DNA of 64,000 nt from Bacteroidetes bacterium MedPE-SWsnd-G1 (GTDB taxonomy: Bacteria; Bacteroidota; Bacteroidia; Flavobacteriales; Flavobacteriaceae), in assembly GCA_001874265.1 (NCBI GenBank), contig MPDD01000007.1, positions 1 to 64,000 on the forward strand, given 5' to 3'. How positions within the stretch are numbered: the first letter of the stretch is position 1; each line of letters starts with the position of its first letter. This document shows positions 10,875 through 20,511 of this stretch, piece by piece. The translations under genes were made by a program, and so were the position numbers. The notes below the pieces were generated by a model that worked only from the letters and a program-made list of their open reading frames with translations, searched no databases and was not told the DNA's origin.

Positions 10875-11056
10875 TCTTCTTTTAATTGGGGTTAATAGAA
10901 GTCATAATTCACAAATATACATTTTATTAACCAACTAACAACAATCTAGTGATTTAAGACAAATTTTTACCCTATTTATATTTGACAAAATTAAGTTCTC
11001 TTTTTGGTTTCAAATACGACATTACTTGTCATCTTTTGACACTAAAGTCATGAAAC

Positions 11057-11088
11057 AAAAAAGACTTGCAATCTCTTACAAGTCTTTT
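11057..11088 (-). terminator. Terminator of the CAU-anticodon tRNA
   Basis: AAGACTTG-taagagattg-CAAGTCTTTTTT on minus strand immediately 3' of tRNA. Confidence 0.75.
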
Positions 11089-11099
11089 GTTTCAAATGT

Positions 11100-11172
11100 G
11101 GACCCACAAGGGCTCGAACCTTGGACCCCCTGATTATGAGTCAGGTGCTCTAACCAGCTGAGCTATGGGTCC
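11100..11172 (-). tRNA. tRNA with CAU anticodon (elongator tRNA-Met or tRNA-Ile2)
   Basis: GGACCCATAGCTCAGCTGGTTAGAGCACCTGACTCATAATCAGGGGGTCCAAGGTTCGAGCCCTTGTGGGTCC. Confidence 0.93.
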
Positions 11173-11288
11173 TGAAACTGGGTGCAATATTACTATATTT
11201 TTACAATCTGTACAATATTTTGTTCATTAATAATTTCAACTTTTATGCAAATAGTAAATAATCACTACATTAGCTAAAAAGACCTATT

Positions 11289-11807
11289 ATGAATAAAAAC
11301 TTATACTTCCTACTTTTATTAATTGTTAGCTTTAGTTTATCCACTTTTAGCCAAAATAGAGGTGATAAGTTTGGAGACCATATGAGATATGGCGGTAGTG
11401 TTAATCTAGGATTTAGCAATAATTTCACCACCATTGGAGTTGCTCCAAGTGCAATTTATGATTTTTATAATGGATTCAGTACAGGTGCTAGTATTAGTTA
11501 CTATTATACCGAAAGAAAAGATACTTTTTTTGATTATAAATCAAATGTGATTGGAGGTAGTTTAATAACTATGTACAGTCCATTACCTTACATGCAGTTG
11601 TCCGCAGAATTTGAGCAATTAAATGTTAACAGAACTGAAGGAATTATTGATATAGATCCTTATTGGGTTTCTGGACTTTATTTAGGAATTGCATATTTCA
11701 CGGGGAATGTTTCTTTGGGAATAAGATATGATGTTTTATATGATGATGGACCTAGGGGCAGTATTTATGGGTCGGCAATTTCTCCTGTACTTAGAGCTTA
11801 TTTCTAA
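11289..11807 (+). CDS. Secreted/outer-membrane beta-barrel-like protein of unknown function
   Basis: Signal peptide and alternating Gly/aromatic beta-strand-like pattern. Confidence 0.6.
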   Translation: MNKNLYFLLLLIVSFSLSTFSQNRGDKFGDHMRYGGSVNLGFSNNFTTIGVAPSAIYDFYNGFSTGASISYYYTERKDTFFDYKSNVIGGSLITMYSPLPYMQLSAEFEQLNVNRTEGIIDIDPYWVSGLYLGIAYFTGNVSLGIRYDVLYDDGPRGSIYGSAISPVLRAYF

Positions 11808-12138
11808 GCCAGACTTTTTGACATTCTCTTTTTAAAATTAGGGTAGAAACTTGGACCGCTAATTTTTCAATATCTGAGCCATCCATTTTTTTTATTTCCG
11901 ATTCTGAAATATCTATACGATATAATAGATTAAGATAATCGGCAAAATTTCTGTTTATCAAATTATAGATAATAGTGATCAACCTATTTTGTAATTCATT
12001 CGCTTTAACGGTTGATTCGATCTCATCAGGAATACCTAAGAATCGGAAATCCTTATTCAATTGTTCTAATAAATTAGGATACAAATTATCTGATGCAATT
12101 TTATCTATAAATTGTAGAGACGTTTCTTCCTTAGACAT
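11791..12138 (-). CDS. Hypothetical protein, overlaps start of polyprenyl synthetase gene
   Basis: Intact 115-aa ORF overlapping the end of the upstream gene by 8 nt, typical of operon partners. Confidence 0.6.
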   Translation of the reverse strand: MSKEETSLQFIDKIASDNLYPNLLEQLNKDFRFLGIPDEIESTVKANELQNRLITIIYNLINRNFADYLNLLYRIDISESEIKKMDGSDIEKLAVQVSTLILKRECQKVWLRNKL

Positions 12139-13099
12139 TTCTTTCCATCAAGTTTTGACCAAACTGTTTCAAAAACTCCTTCTTTTCAGGCGCGATATCA
12201 ATCTGTTTCAAATTTTCAAATGCCAAATGTGTGTAGTTTTTAATCTCTTCTAAAGTCGCTTTCGAAGCACCTGAAGATTCAAAAATACGCATAACTTGAT
12301 CAATTTTGTTACTGTTCTCTTTCAACTTTGAACAATACAATTCTTTCAAAATAAGTTTATCTGAATTTTCGGCATTCATTAAAGCTGTTAAATACAAAAA
12401 TGTTTTTTTATTCTCAATGATATCGCCTCCGACTTGTTTTCCAAAAGTTTCTGGATTTCCGAAAGTATCAAGGTAATCATCTTGTAATTGAAAAGCGATA
12501 CCTAAATTAAGTCCAAACTCATACACTTTTCGAGCATTTTCACTATCTGCATTGGCTATAATGGCACCAAACTGCATAGCACAGGCTATTAAAACAGATG
12601 TCTTTAAAGAAATCATTTTAATATACTCCTCAATAGTTACGTCATTTCGAGTTTCAAAATCAACATCTAATTGCTGACCTTCACAAACCTCAAGAGCCGT
12701 TTTACTAAACAACAGCATTAATTGCTTAAATGTCTTAGGCTCATATTTATCAAAGCATTGATACGCCATAATCATCATGGCATCACCAGAAAGAATACCC
12801 GTGTTTACATCCCATTTTTCATGCACCGTTGCATTTCCTCTACGTAACGGAGCATCATCCATAATATCATCATGAATCAAGGTGAAATTATGAAAAACCT
12901 CAACCGCAAGTGCAGCATCCATTGCCTTTACATAATCTTCACCAAAAGAATCTGCAATCATTAGGGTTAATAAAGGTCTAATCTTTTTTCCTCCCAATCC
13001 CAATATATAGGTAATAGGGTCGTACAAATTCTTAGGCTCTTTACTTTTAATTTTTGTCTCTAAAAACTGTAAGAAATCTAACTTTAATTCGGCTATCAC
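12131..13099 (-). CDS. Polyprenyl synthetase (short/medium-chain prenyl diphosphate synthase)
   Basis: GGKKIRPLL, first Asp-rich motif LIHDDIMDDA, second QLQDDYLD. Confidence 0.95.
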   Translation of the reverse strand: MIAELKLDFLQFLETKIKSKEPKNLYDPITYILGLGGKKIRPLLTLMIADSFGEDYVKAMDAALAVEVFHNFTLIHDDIMDDAPLRRGNATVHEKWDVNTGILSGDAMMIMAYQCFDKYEPKTFKQLMLLFSKTALEVCEGQQLDVDFETRNDVTIEEYIKMISLKTSVLIACAMQFGAIIANADSENARKVYEFGLNLGIAFQLQDDYLDTFGNPETFGKQVGGDIIENKKTFLYLTALMNAENSDKLILKELYCSKLKENSNKIDQVMRIFESSGASKATLEEIKNYTHLAFENLKQIDIAPEKKEFLKQFGQNLMERNV

Positions 13100-13162
13100 A
13101 ATATTATTTTTTTGTAAAAATACTTCTTGACATAATATTAATGTTAAAAAATTGTAAAAACT

Positions 13163-13194
13163 TTGGAAACTTTTTGTGTGTTAAAAGTTTCCAA
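13163..13194. promoter_or_regulatory. Putative TetR operator
   Basis: TTGGAAACTTTT-TGTGTGTT-AAAAGTTTCCAA, perfect 12-bp arms, just upstream of -7 box TACATTTG (13197-13204). Confidence 0.7.
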
Positions 13195-13223
13195 GTTACA
13201 TTTGCCTCGTTATTTAACAACAC

Positions 13224-13829
13224 ATGAAAGAAAAAATTTTAGAAAAAGCCGGTGAGTTATTTATAAAATATGGCTTTAAAAGTGTTACTATGGATGAGAT
13301 TGCCGATCAAATGGGAATCTCTAAAAAAACCATTTACACGCATTTTAAAAACAAAACATTACTTGTTAAGGAAACAGTGATGTCTTTTTTTGATATGATT
13401 GCACACGGTATTGATTGTATTTGCGAAACTCAAAAAGACCCTATCGAAGAGCTGTTTGCAATTAAAAATTATACCCATGAAAATTTAAAAGATGAATCCT
13501 GTTCATCTCATTACCAATTACAAAAATATTACCCCGCAATTTTTCAAACACTAAAAACAAGACAATTAGAATTGATGAAAAGTTGTGTGAAAGATAATTT
13601 AGAAAGAGGAATAGCATTAGGACTATTTAGAGATGATTTAGATATCGATTTTATTGCACGAATATACTTTACTGGAGTTGTCGGAATTAAAGACGAAGAA
13701 ACATTTTCTCCAGAAGAATTTAATTATCAATATTTATCAAGCACCTATTTAAACTATCATATCCGTGCAATTGCTACAGAAAAAGGAAAACTAAAACTAG
13801 AAAAACTATTATTGAAAAATGAAAACTAA
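13224..13829 (+). CDS. TetR/AcrR family transcriptional regulator
   Basis: N-terminal HTH: AGELFIKYGFKSVTMDEIADQMGISKKTIYTHFKNKTLLV. Confidence 0.93.
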   Translation: MKEKILEKAGELFIKYGFKSVTMDEIADQMGISKKTIYTHFKNKTLLVKETVMSFFDMIAHGIDCICETQKDPIEELFAIKNYTHENLKDESCSSHYQLQKYYPAIFQTLKTRQLELMKSCVKDNLERGIALGLFRDDLDIDFIARIYFTGVVGIKDEETFSPEEFNYQYLSSTYLNYHIRAIATEKGKLKLEKLLLKNEN

Positions 13830-15225
13830 ACTATTACTACTAATCACCTTATTATCCGTTACCCTTTATGGCCAAGACGTTGAAAAAACAACGTTTAGTC
13901 TAAATGAAGCCGTTGCCTATGGAATGGAAAATGCTTATGAAATTGACTATGCAAATAAGGATGTAGAAATCGCCGAACAAAGAGTACGTGAAACTACAGC
14001 AATAGGGCTACCACAAGTTAATGGAGCTGTAGATTATCAAAATTATTTAAAACAACCAGTATCTTTATTGCCAGCAGCTGCCTTTGACCCATACAATCAA
14101 ATTAGAGATTTAGATGACTATTACCAAGTAACACCTGTTCCTGGCAACCCAGTACCAGGAGCCCCTGAAGGATTTATTCCGATTAATTTTGGAACAAAAC
14201 AAAATATTTCAGCTTCCGTAATACTAAATCAACTAATATTTGATGGCTCATATTTAATTGGCTTAAAGGGTGTAAAAGTATATCTAAAACAAGGAGAAAA
14301 TGCCAAGTCAAAAACAGAATTTATTGTAAAACAAACAATAACGAATGCTTACACTTACGTGTTGCTTGTTGAAGAAAACTTGTCAATTCTAGAAAAAAAC
14401 AAAACTGTTTTAGAAAGCAACTTAAATCAAACCTTAAAACTGGTAGAAAACGGTTTTAGTGAAGAGCAAGATGCACAACAACTTCAGTTAACTCTATCTG
14501 CAATTATTAATGAAATAAATAGTACAAACAGAGTAAAAGCTTCAGCATATAAACTTTTAAATCTTGGTTTAGGACTGGATATAAATACACCAATTACTTT
14601 GACTGAAACGTTGGAATCTTTATTAGTCTCAAATCTAAATTTAGGTTTAACTTCTCAAGATTTTGATATTACCAACCATATTGATTACCAAATTGCGAAT
14701 ACGAACAAAGAATCATCAGAATTACTTATGCGATTTGAAAAAAGCAAGTACCTACCCTCTTTGAACGGATTTGTAAATGTAGGAACCGCCGCTAACAATG
14801 ATCAGTTCCAGTTTTTTAATAACGACCAAAAATGGTTTGCTTCTTCTGTACTTGGCGTAAATTTATCTGTCCCTATTTTTAGCAGTTTTAGTAGAGATGC
14901 AAAAACGCAACAGGCTAAAATAGATTTATTAAAAGCAGAAACGCAATTAACGGAAACAGAACAACGCTTAACGGTAGAACTACAAGATGCGCGAAATGAT
15001 TATCAATTTGCCGTTGAAAGTTATAATATCTCTAAAGATAATATGGCATTGGCCGAGAGCATTGAAAGCAAGGAAAATACCAAATTTTTTGAGGGCGTCT
15101 CAACAAGTTTCGACTTAAGTAACGCTCAAAACCAATTGTATTCTAGACAAAGAGAATACTTAGAATCTATACTCTATTTAATAAATTCTAGAGTAACCTT
15201 AGAAAACGCATTAAACATAAAATAA
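13819..15225 (+). CDS. tolC: TolC family outer membrane efflux protein
   Basis: Signal peptide, repeated coiled-coil/beta OEP pattern; operon with HlyD and RND genes. Confidence 0.92.
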   Translation: MKTKLLLLITLLSVTLYGQDVEKTTFSLNEAVAYGMENAYEIDYANKDVEIAEQRVRETTAIGLPQVNGAVDYQNYLKQPVSLLPAAAFDPYNQIRDLDDYYQVTPVPGNPVPGAPEGFIPINFGTKQNISASVILNQLIFDGSYLIGLKGVKVYLKQGENAKSKTEFIVKQTITNAYTYVLLVEENLSILEKNKTVLESNLNQTLKLVENGFSEEQDAQQLQLTLSAIINEINSTNRVKASAYKLLNLGLGLDINTPITLTETLESLLVSNLNLGLTSQDFDITNHIDYQIANTNKESSELLMRFEKSKYLPSLNGFVNVGTAANNDQFQFFNNDQKWFASSVLGVNLSVPIFSSFSRDAKTQQAKIDLLKAETQLTETEQRLTVELQDARNDYQFAVESYNISKDNMALAESIESKENTKFFEGVSTSFDLSNAQNQLYSRQREYLESILYLINSRVTLENALNIK

Positions 15226-15239
15226 AACTACTAAATAAC

Positions 15240-16412
15240 TTGAAAATGAAAAATATACTAACTATCGCAATCTTATCACTTTTGATAATTTCATGTGGCC
15301 AAAACGCATCAAATTCTATTGATGAAATAGTTGCAGAAAGTAATCCTGAAGCACTTAAAACCAAGCGAAATGAATTGAAAAAAATTCAGCAACAAAATGC
15401 AACCGATCTTAAAAAAATAGAAGATGAATTAGCTAAACATAGTGCTGATGCTAAAAACCCATTAGTAACTTCTTTTACTACAGCAACAGTAGAATTTAAG
15501 CATCATCTAGAAATTCAAGGGAACGTTGTTACCAAACAAAATATTCTAATTTTTCCAGAACATGCCGGGCTTTTGACAAATGTATATGTTAAAGAAGGAC
15601 AGAAAGTTATACGAGGTCAAGAATTGGCAAAAATAGATGATGGCGGTCTTAGTCAACAATTACTTCAATTAGAAGCGCAAACGGCTTTAGCAAAAACTAC
15701 CTACGAACGTCAAAAAAGACTTTGGGAACAAAAAATCGGTTCTGAAATCCAATACTTACAGGCTGAAACTTCTTATACAGCCCAAAAGAATGCTACCGAA
15801 CAAATGAAAGTTATGCTTTCTAAAACCATCGTAAGAGCTCCATTCTCTGGAGTAATTGATGATGTCTTAACGGAACAAGGAACTGTCGTTGCTCCTGGTC
15901 AATCTCAATTAATGCGTATTGTAAATTTAGACAACATGTATATTGAAGCAGAAGTTCCAGAAAACAACTTACGAAATATTAAAAAAGGGAAATCGGTTGA
16001 AGTTTTCTTCCCTGTTTTAGGAAAGACAATTCTCACAAAAGTGAGACAGGTTGGTAACTATATCAATCCAAGTAATAGGTCTTTTAAAATCGAAATCGGT
16101 ATTCCGAATAAAGATGGAGAAATTAAGCCTAATCTTACAAGTCGCTTAAAAATTAACGATTACACCAATGAAAATGCCATTTTAATTCCTCAAAGCATTA
16201 TAACTGAAAATGCTAATGGCGAACAATATGTATATACCATTACAGATAAAAACGGAGATAAAGGAACTGCTAAAAGAGAGATTATCGAAACTGGTAAAAC
16301 CCAAGGAGATTTTATTGAAGTGCTAAGCGGAATTAAGGTTGGTGATGAAATAATTGAAGAAGGAGCGAGAAATGTGAACGAGGGGCAAATTGTAAAGGTG
16401 CTGACTAAATAA
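15240..16412 (+). CDS. Efflux RND transporter periplasmic adaptor (HlyD/MFP) lipoprotein
   Basis: Lipobox IISCGQ; barrel-sandwich hybrid VKEGQKVIRGQELAKID ... IVRAPFSGVIDDVL. Confidence 0.93.
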   Translation: MKMKNILTIAILSLLIISCGQNASNSIDEIVAESNPEALKTKRNELKKIQQQNATDLKKIEDELAKHSADAKNPLVTSFTTATVEFKHHLEIQGNVVTKQNILIFPEHAGLLTNVYVKEGQKVIRGQELAKIDDGGLSQQLLQLEAQTALAKTTYERQKRLWEQKIGSEIQYLQAETSYTAQKNATEQMKVMLSKTIVRAPFSGVIDDVLTEQGTVVAPGQSQLMRIVNLDNMYIEAEVPENNLRNIKKGKSVEVFFPVLGKTILTKVRQVGNYINPSNRSFKIEIGIPNKDGEIKPNLTSRLKINDYTNENAILIPQSIITENANGEQYVYTITDKNGDKGTAKREIIETGKTQGDFIEVLSGIKVGDEIIEEGARNVNEGQIVKVLTK

Positions 16413-16420
16413 AAACTGCT

Positions 16421-19400
16421 ATGACTGACAAACAAAAAAAGTTAGATAAGGAATTTGGTCTGTCTTCATGGGCCATAAATAACAAAACAACTATATATGT
16501 TGTAATTGCCTTGATTCTGTTTTTAGGATTCTCTGCATACCAAAGTATGCCAAGAGAAAGTTTCCCAGAAATTAAAGAAACAAAAATTTACATCAATTCT
16601 ATATTCCCTGGAAATACAGCTGAAGACATTGAAAAATTAATTACCGACCCGATTGAAGATAAATTAAAAACGGTTAGTAATGTTGTAGAAATTACTTCTA
16701 CATCTCAAGAAGATGTTTCTATGGTAATTGTAGAATTCGACGAAAACATTTCTGTTGAGGCCGCGAAACAAAAAGTAAAAGATGAAATAGATACAGAAAC
16801 ATCCGGAGAAGATTGGCCTACATTTAATGGAGCTAAAGTTGAGCCAAATGTGTTTGACTTAAGTATGTCTGAAGAAATGCCAATTTTAAATATTAACATT
16901 TCCGGAGACTACCCTGTAAAGAAACTAAAAGAGTTTGGAGAATACTTAGAAGATGAAATAGAAGGACTTGACGAAATTAAACAAGTTGATATTCGTGGAG
17001 CTCAGGAAAAAGAAGTTGAAGTAGCAGTAGACATTTATAAAATGATGGCGGCTAAAGTAAGTTTCAACGATGTTATGACTGCTATTCAAAATGGAAACAC
17101 AACTATGTCTGCCGGTAATTTAATTGCCAGTGGTCAGAGAAGAACTATTAGAATTATTGGTGAAATTCAGGATCCATCGGAATTAGAAAACTTTGTAGTA
17201 AAATCTGAATTCAACAACCCTATTTATCTTCAAGATATTGCTAAAATAGAATTCAAAGAGAAAGAACGTACTACATATGCTCGTGAAACTGGAAACAGTG
17301 TGGTAATGCTAGACGTTAAGAAAAGAGCAGGAAAAAACATGGTTGCCGCAGCTGAAAAAATCTATACAATTGTAGATGATGCCAAAGCAAATGTATTTCC
17401 GTCTAACCTTAAAATAACCGTTTCTAATGATCAATCAACCAAAACTATTGGTCAGGTAGATGACTTGGTAAACAATATCATCTTCGGAATTATTTTGGTT
17501 GTAGGTGTACTTATGTTCTTTTTAGGGTTTAGGAATGCATTGTTTGTTGGGTTTGCGATTCCTATGTCGATGTTCATGTCCTTAATGATATTAAGTACCT
17601 TAGGATATACCATGAATACCATGATTCTTTTTGCCCTAATTATGGGGTTAGGAATGTTGGTGGATAATGGAATTGTAGTTGTAGAAAACGTCTATCGTTT
17701 AATGGATGAAGAAGGTATGTCTCGTGTTGATGCCGCTAAAAAAGGAATTAGTGAAATTGCCTTTCCAATTATTATTTCAACTGCCACAACAGTGGCAGCC
17801 TTTGTGCCTCTTGGCCTTTGGCCAGGATTAATGGGACAATTTATGATCTATTTCCCAATAACACTTTCTGTGGTTCTTGGTTCTTCATTGTTCGTAGCAA
17901 TTTTCTTTAATTCGGTATTGGTATCTCAGTTTATGAAAACTGAAGATAAAGAAATGCCTTTAAAGAACATTATTGCTATATCTGGAATCTTAATATTTCT
18001 TGGTCTATTCATTTTCTTTGTTGGAGGAAGTGCCAAACTGTTAGGAACTGTAATGATCTTTACGGCCGTTATGCTTTGGGTTTATCGATTCATATTAAGA
18101 AAAGCAGCGAACTTTTTCCAGAACAAAATCTTAACAAGATTAGAACGTGTGTATGAAAAAACACTGCGTGCAGCATTAAAAGGATGGAGACCATATGTTA
18201 TAACAATAGGAACATTCATATTACTTTTTGTTGCCTTTGGAGGATTTGGAGCATCCGTTGCTTCTCAAAGGACTAAAATTGAATTTTTTCCAGATAACAA
18301 ACCGAATCAAATTATAGTTTATATCGAATATCCACAGGGAACTGATATTGATAAAACAAATGTAATTACCAAAGAAATTGAGAAGCAGGTTTACTCCATT
18401 ATGAATGCTGAAGACAATATGGACGGTGATTTTAACTATTTGGTAGAAAGTGTTGTTTCACAAGTTGGAGAAGGTGCAGGTAACCCTCAAACCGATGGAG
18501 GATCTACTGCAGAAATGCCTCATAAAGCGAAGATTACAGCTTCCATGAGAGAATATAAATATAGAAAAGGGCGAGATAGTGAAACTTTGCGTAAAACGGT
18601 GCAGGAAGCTTTAACGGGTATTTACCCTGGTGTTCTTATCTCTGTAGAAAAAGATGTAAACGGACCTCCAATTGGGCATCCTATAAATGTGGAACTGGAA
18701 GGTGAAAATTATGATGAATTGATCGTAACTGCAGAACGAATGCGTGAATTTATCAATTCAAAAAACATTGAAGGAATAGATGAAATCAAGATTGATGTAA
18801 ATAAATCTAAACCTGCCATGTTAGTAGAAATTGACCGTAAAAAATCCGGAGAACTCGGTGTTAATGCTGGTCAAGTAGGACAACAACTAAGAAACTCTAT
18901 TTTTGGAGCCAAGGCGGGAATCTATAAAGAAAGTGGAGAAGATTACGATATTTACGTTCGATTTAATGAAGAAAATAGATACAACACTTCTGCAATTTTC
19001 AATCAGAAAATCACTTTTAGAGACATGGCCTCCGGTAAAATCAAAGAGATTCCTGTTTCGGCTGTTGCAAAACAAAAGAACACCTCAGGTTTTAGTGCTA
19101 TTAAGCATCGTGATCTTAATAGAGTAGTGACCGTATATTCTGCGCTTGCACCTGGCTATACAGATGCGACTGTAATTGTTGCTCAAATTCAAGAGGAAAT
19201 GAAAACTTTTACAAACCTTCCAGAAGGTGTAAAAGTAGATTATACAGGTCAAATTGAAGAGCAAAATGAACAAATGGCCTTTTTAATGGGAGCCTTTTTT
19301 AAAGGATTGGCATTAATTTTCTTCATCTTAATTTTCCAATTTAACTCCGTTTCAAAACCAGCAATCATTATGGTGGCGATTTTCTTAAGTTTAATAGGTG

Positions 19401-19900
19401 TGTTTGGTGGAATTGTGATTACTGGTTCATCATTTGTTATTATGATGACTATGATGGGAATTATTTCACTTGCCGGTATTGTAGTAAATAATGGAGTTGT
19501 ATTACTCGATTATACGCAATTACTTATTGACCGTAAAAAAGTAGAAGAAAATATTGGCGAAAATGAAAGATTATCAATCAATGGAATTTATGAAAGTATT
19601 GTAATTGCGGGTAAAGCTCGTTTAAGGCCGGTATTATTAACAGCAATTACAACTATTTTAGGATTGATTCCGTTAGCCATTGGCTTCAACATTAACTTTT
19701 ATACGTTGTTTATCGAATTCAATCCAAATATTTACTTTGGAGGTGATAACGTTATATTTTGGGGTCCATTGGCATGGACAGTAATTTACGGACTGTTTAT
19801 AGCCACCTTCTTAACTTTAATTGTGGTACCAATTCTATTTTATTTAATTAACAAATTTAAAGTTTGGCTAAATAAAAAAGGGATGGCAATCACCTCTTAA
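16421..19900 (+). CDS. Efflux RND transporter permease (AcrB/MdtB superfamily)
   Basis: 1159 aa, FPEIKETKIYINSIFPGNTAEDIEKLITDPIE; GLGMLVDNGIVVVENVYR. Confidence 0.95.
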   Translation: MTDKQKKLDKEFGLSSWAINNKTTIYVVIALILFLGFSAYQSMPRESFPEIKETKIYINSIFPGNTAEDIEKLITDPIEDKLKTVSNVVEITSTSQEDVSMVIVEFDENISVEAAKQKVKDEIDTETSGEDWPTFNGAKVEPNVFDLSMSEEMPILNINISGDYPVKKLKEFGEYLEDEIEGLDEIKQVDIRGAQEKEVEVAVDIYKMMAAKVSFNDVMTAIQNGNTTMSAGNLIASGQRRTIRIIGEIQDPSELENFVVKSEFNNPIYLQDIAKIEFKEKERTTYARETGNSVVMLDVKKRAGKNMVAAAEKIYTIVDDAKANVFPSNLKITVSNDQSTKTIGQVDDLVNNIIFGIILVVGVLMFFLGFRNALFVGFAIPMSMFMSLMILSTLGYTMNTMILFALIMGLGMLVDNGIVVVENVYRLMDEEGMSRVDAAKKGISEIAFPIIISTATTVAAFVPLGLWPGLMGQFMIYFPITLSVVLGSSLFVAIFFNSVLVSQFMKTEDKEMPLKNIIAISGILIFLGLFIFFVGGSAKLLGTVMIFTAVMLWVYRFILRKAANFFQNKILTRLERVYEKTLRAALKGWRPYVITIGTFILLFVAFGGFGASVASQRTKIEFFPDNKPNQIIVYIEYPQGTDIDKTNVITKEIEKQVYSIMNAEDNMDGDFNYLVESVVSQVGEGAGNPQTDGGSTAEMPHKAKITASMREYKYRKGRDSETLRKTVQEALTGIYPGVLISVEKDVNGPPIGHPINVELEGENYDELIVTAERMREFINSKNIEGIDEIKIDVNKSKPAMLVEIDRKKSGELGVNAGQVGQQLRNSIFGAKAGIYKESGEDYDIYVRFNEENRYNTSAIFNQKITFRDMASGKIKEIPVSAVAKQKNTSGFSAIKHRDLNRVVTVYSALAPGYTDATVIVAQIQEEMKTFTNLPEGVKVDYTGQIEEQNEQMAFLMGAFFKGLALIFFILIFQFNSVSKPAIIMVAIFLSLIGVFGGIVITGSSFVIMMTMMGIISLAGIVVNNGVVLLDYTQLLIDRKKVEENIGENERLSINGIYESIVIAGKARLRPVLLTAITTILGLIPLAIGFNINFYTLFIEFNPNIYFGGDNVIFWGPLAWTVIYGLFIATFLTLIVVPILFYLINKFKVWLNKKGMAITS

Positions 19901-19908
19901 TTCAATTT

Positions 19909-19939
19909 AAAAACCGAAGCAATTTGCTTCGGTTTTTTT
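19909..19939 (+). terminator. Terminator after RND operon
   Basis: AAACCGAAGC-aattt-GCTTCGGTTTTTTT. Confidence 0.85.
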
Positions 19940-19985
19940 ATTCATAATTAAAACATCTTTCATTGCTTTTAGTTATTTTCGAACA

Positions 19986-20459
19986 ATGATTTCTCAAAAG
20001 ACATATACTGTAGATGAAGCCAAAAGAGCCATAGAACGCTACTGTGTATATCAAGAAAGGTGTCATAAAGAAATTGAAAAGAAACTTATCGCTTATAAAA
20101 TGATTCCTGAGGTTAGAGATCATATTATTGTGCACCTAATAGAACACAATTTCTTGAACGAAGAACGTTTTGCAAAAAGTTTTACTCGTGGAAAGTTCAA
20201 CATTAAAAAGTGGGGAAAACAACGTATTACTCGAGAATTGAAGTTTAGAGAAATTTCCGATTATAATATCAAATCCGCATTAAAAGAAATTTCAAATGAG
20301 GATTATCTTTTTACATTTAATGAATTAGCCGAAAAAAAGTTCGTATCAATTAATGAATCGAATCATTTCAAAAAAAAGAGGAAGTTATCAGATTATTTAT
20401 TGTATCGAGGTTGGGAATCTCATTTAGTTTATGAAAAAGTAAACGAGCTTGTAAAATAA
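19986..20459 (+). CDS. recX: Regulatory protein RecX
   Basis: RecX-like three-helix repeats: ALxRYCxYQERCHKEIEKKL...FLNEERFAKSFTRGKFNIKKWGKQRITREL. Confidence 0.9.
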   Translation: MISQKTYTVDEAKRAIERYCVYQERCHKEIEKKLIAYKMIPEVRDHIIVHLIEHNFLNEERFAKSFTRGKFNIKKWGKQRITRELKFREISDYNIKSALKEISNEDYLFTFNELAEKKFVSINESNHFKKKRKLSDYLLYRGWESHLVYEKVNELVK

Positions 20460-20511
20460 TTCCACTAATTATGTACATTTGGAAACCACATTAAAATTAA
20501 AGTGTTTTCAA

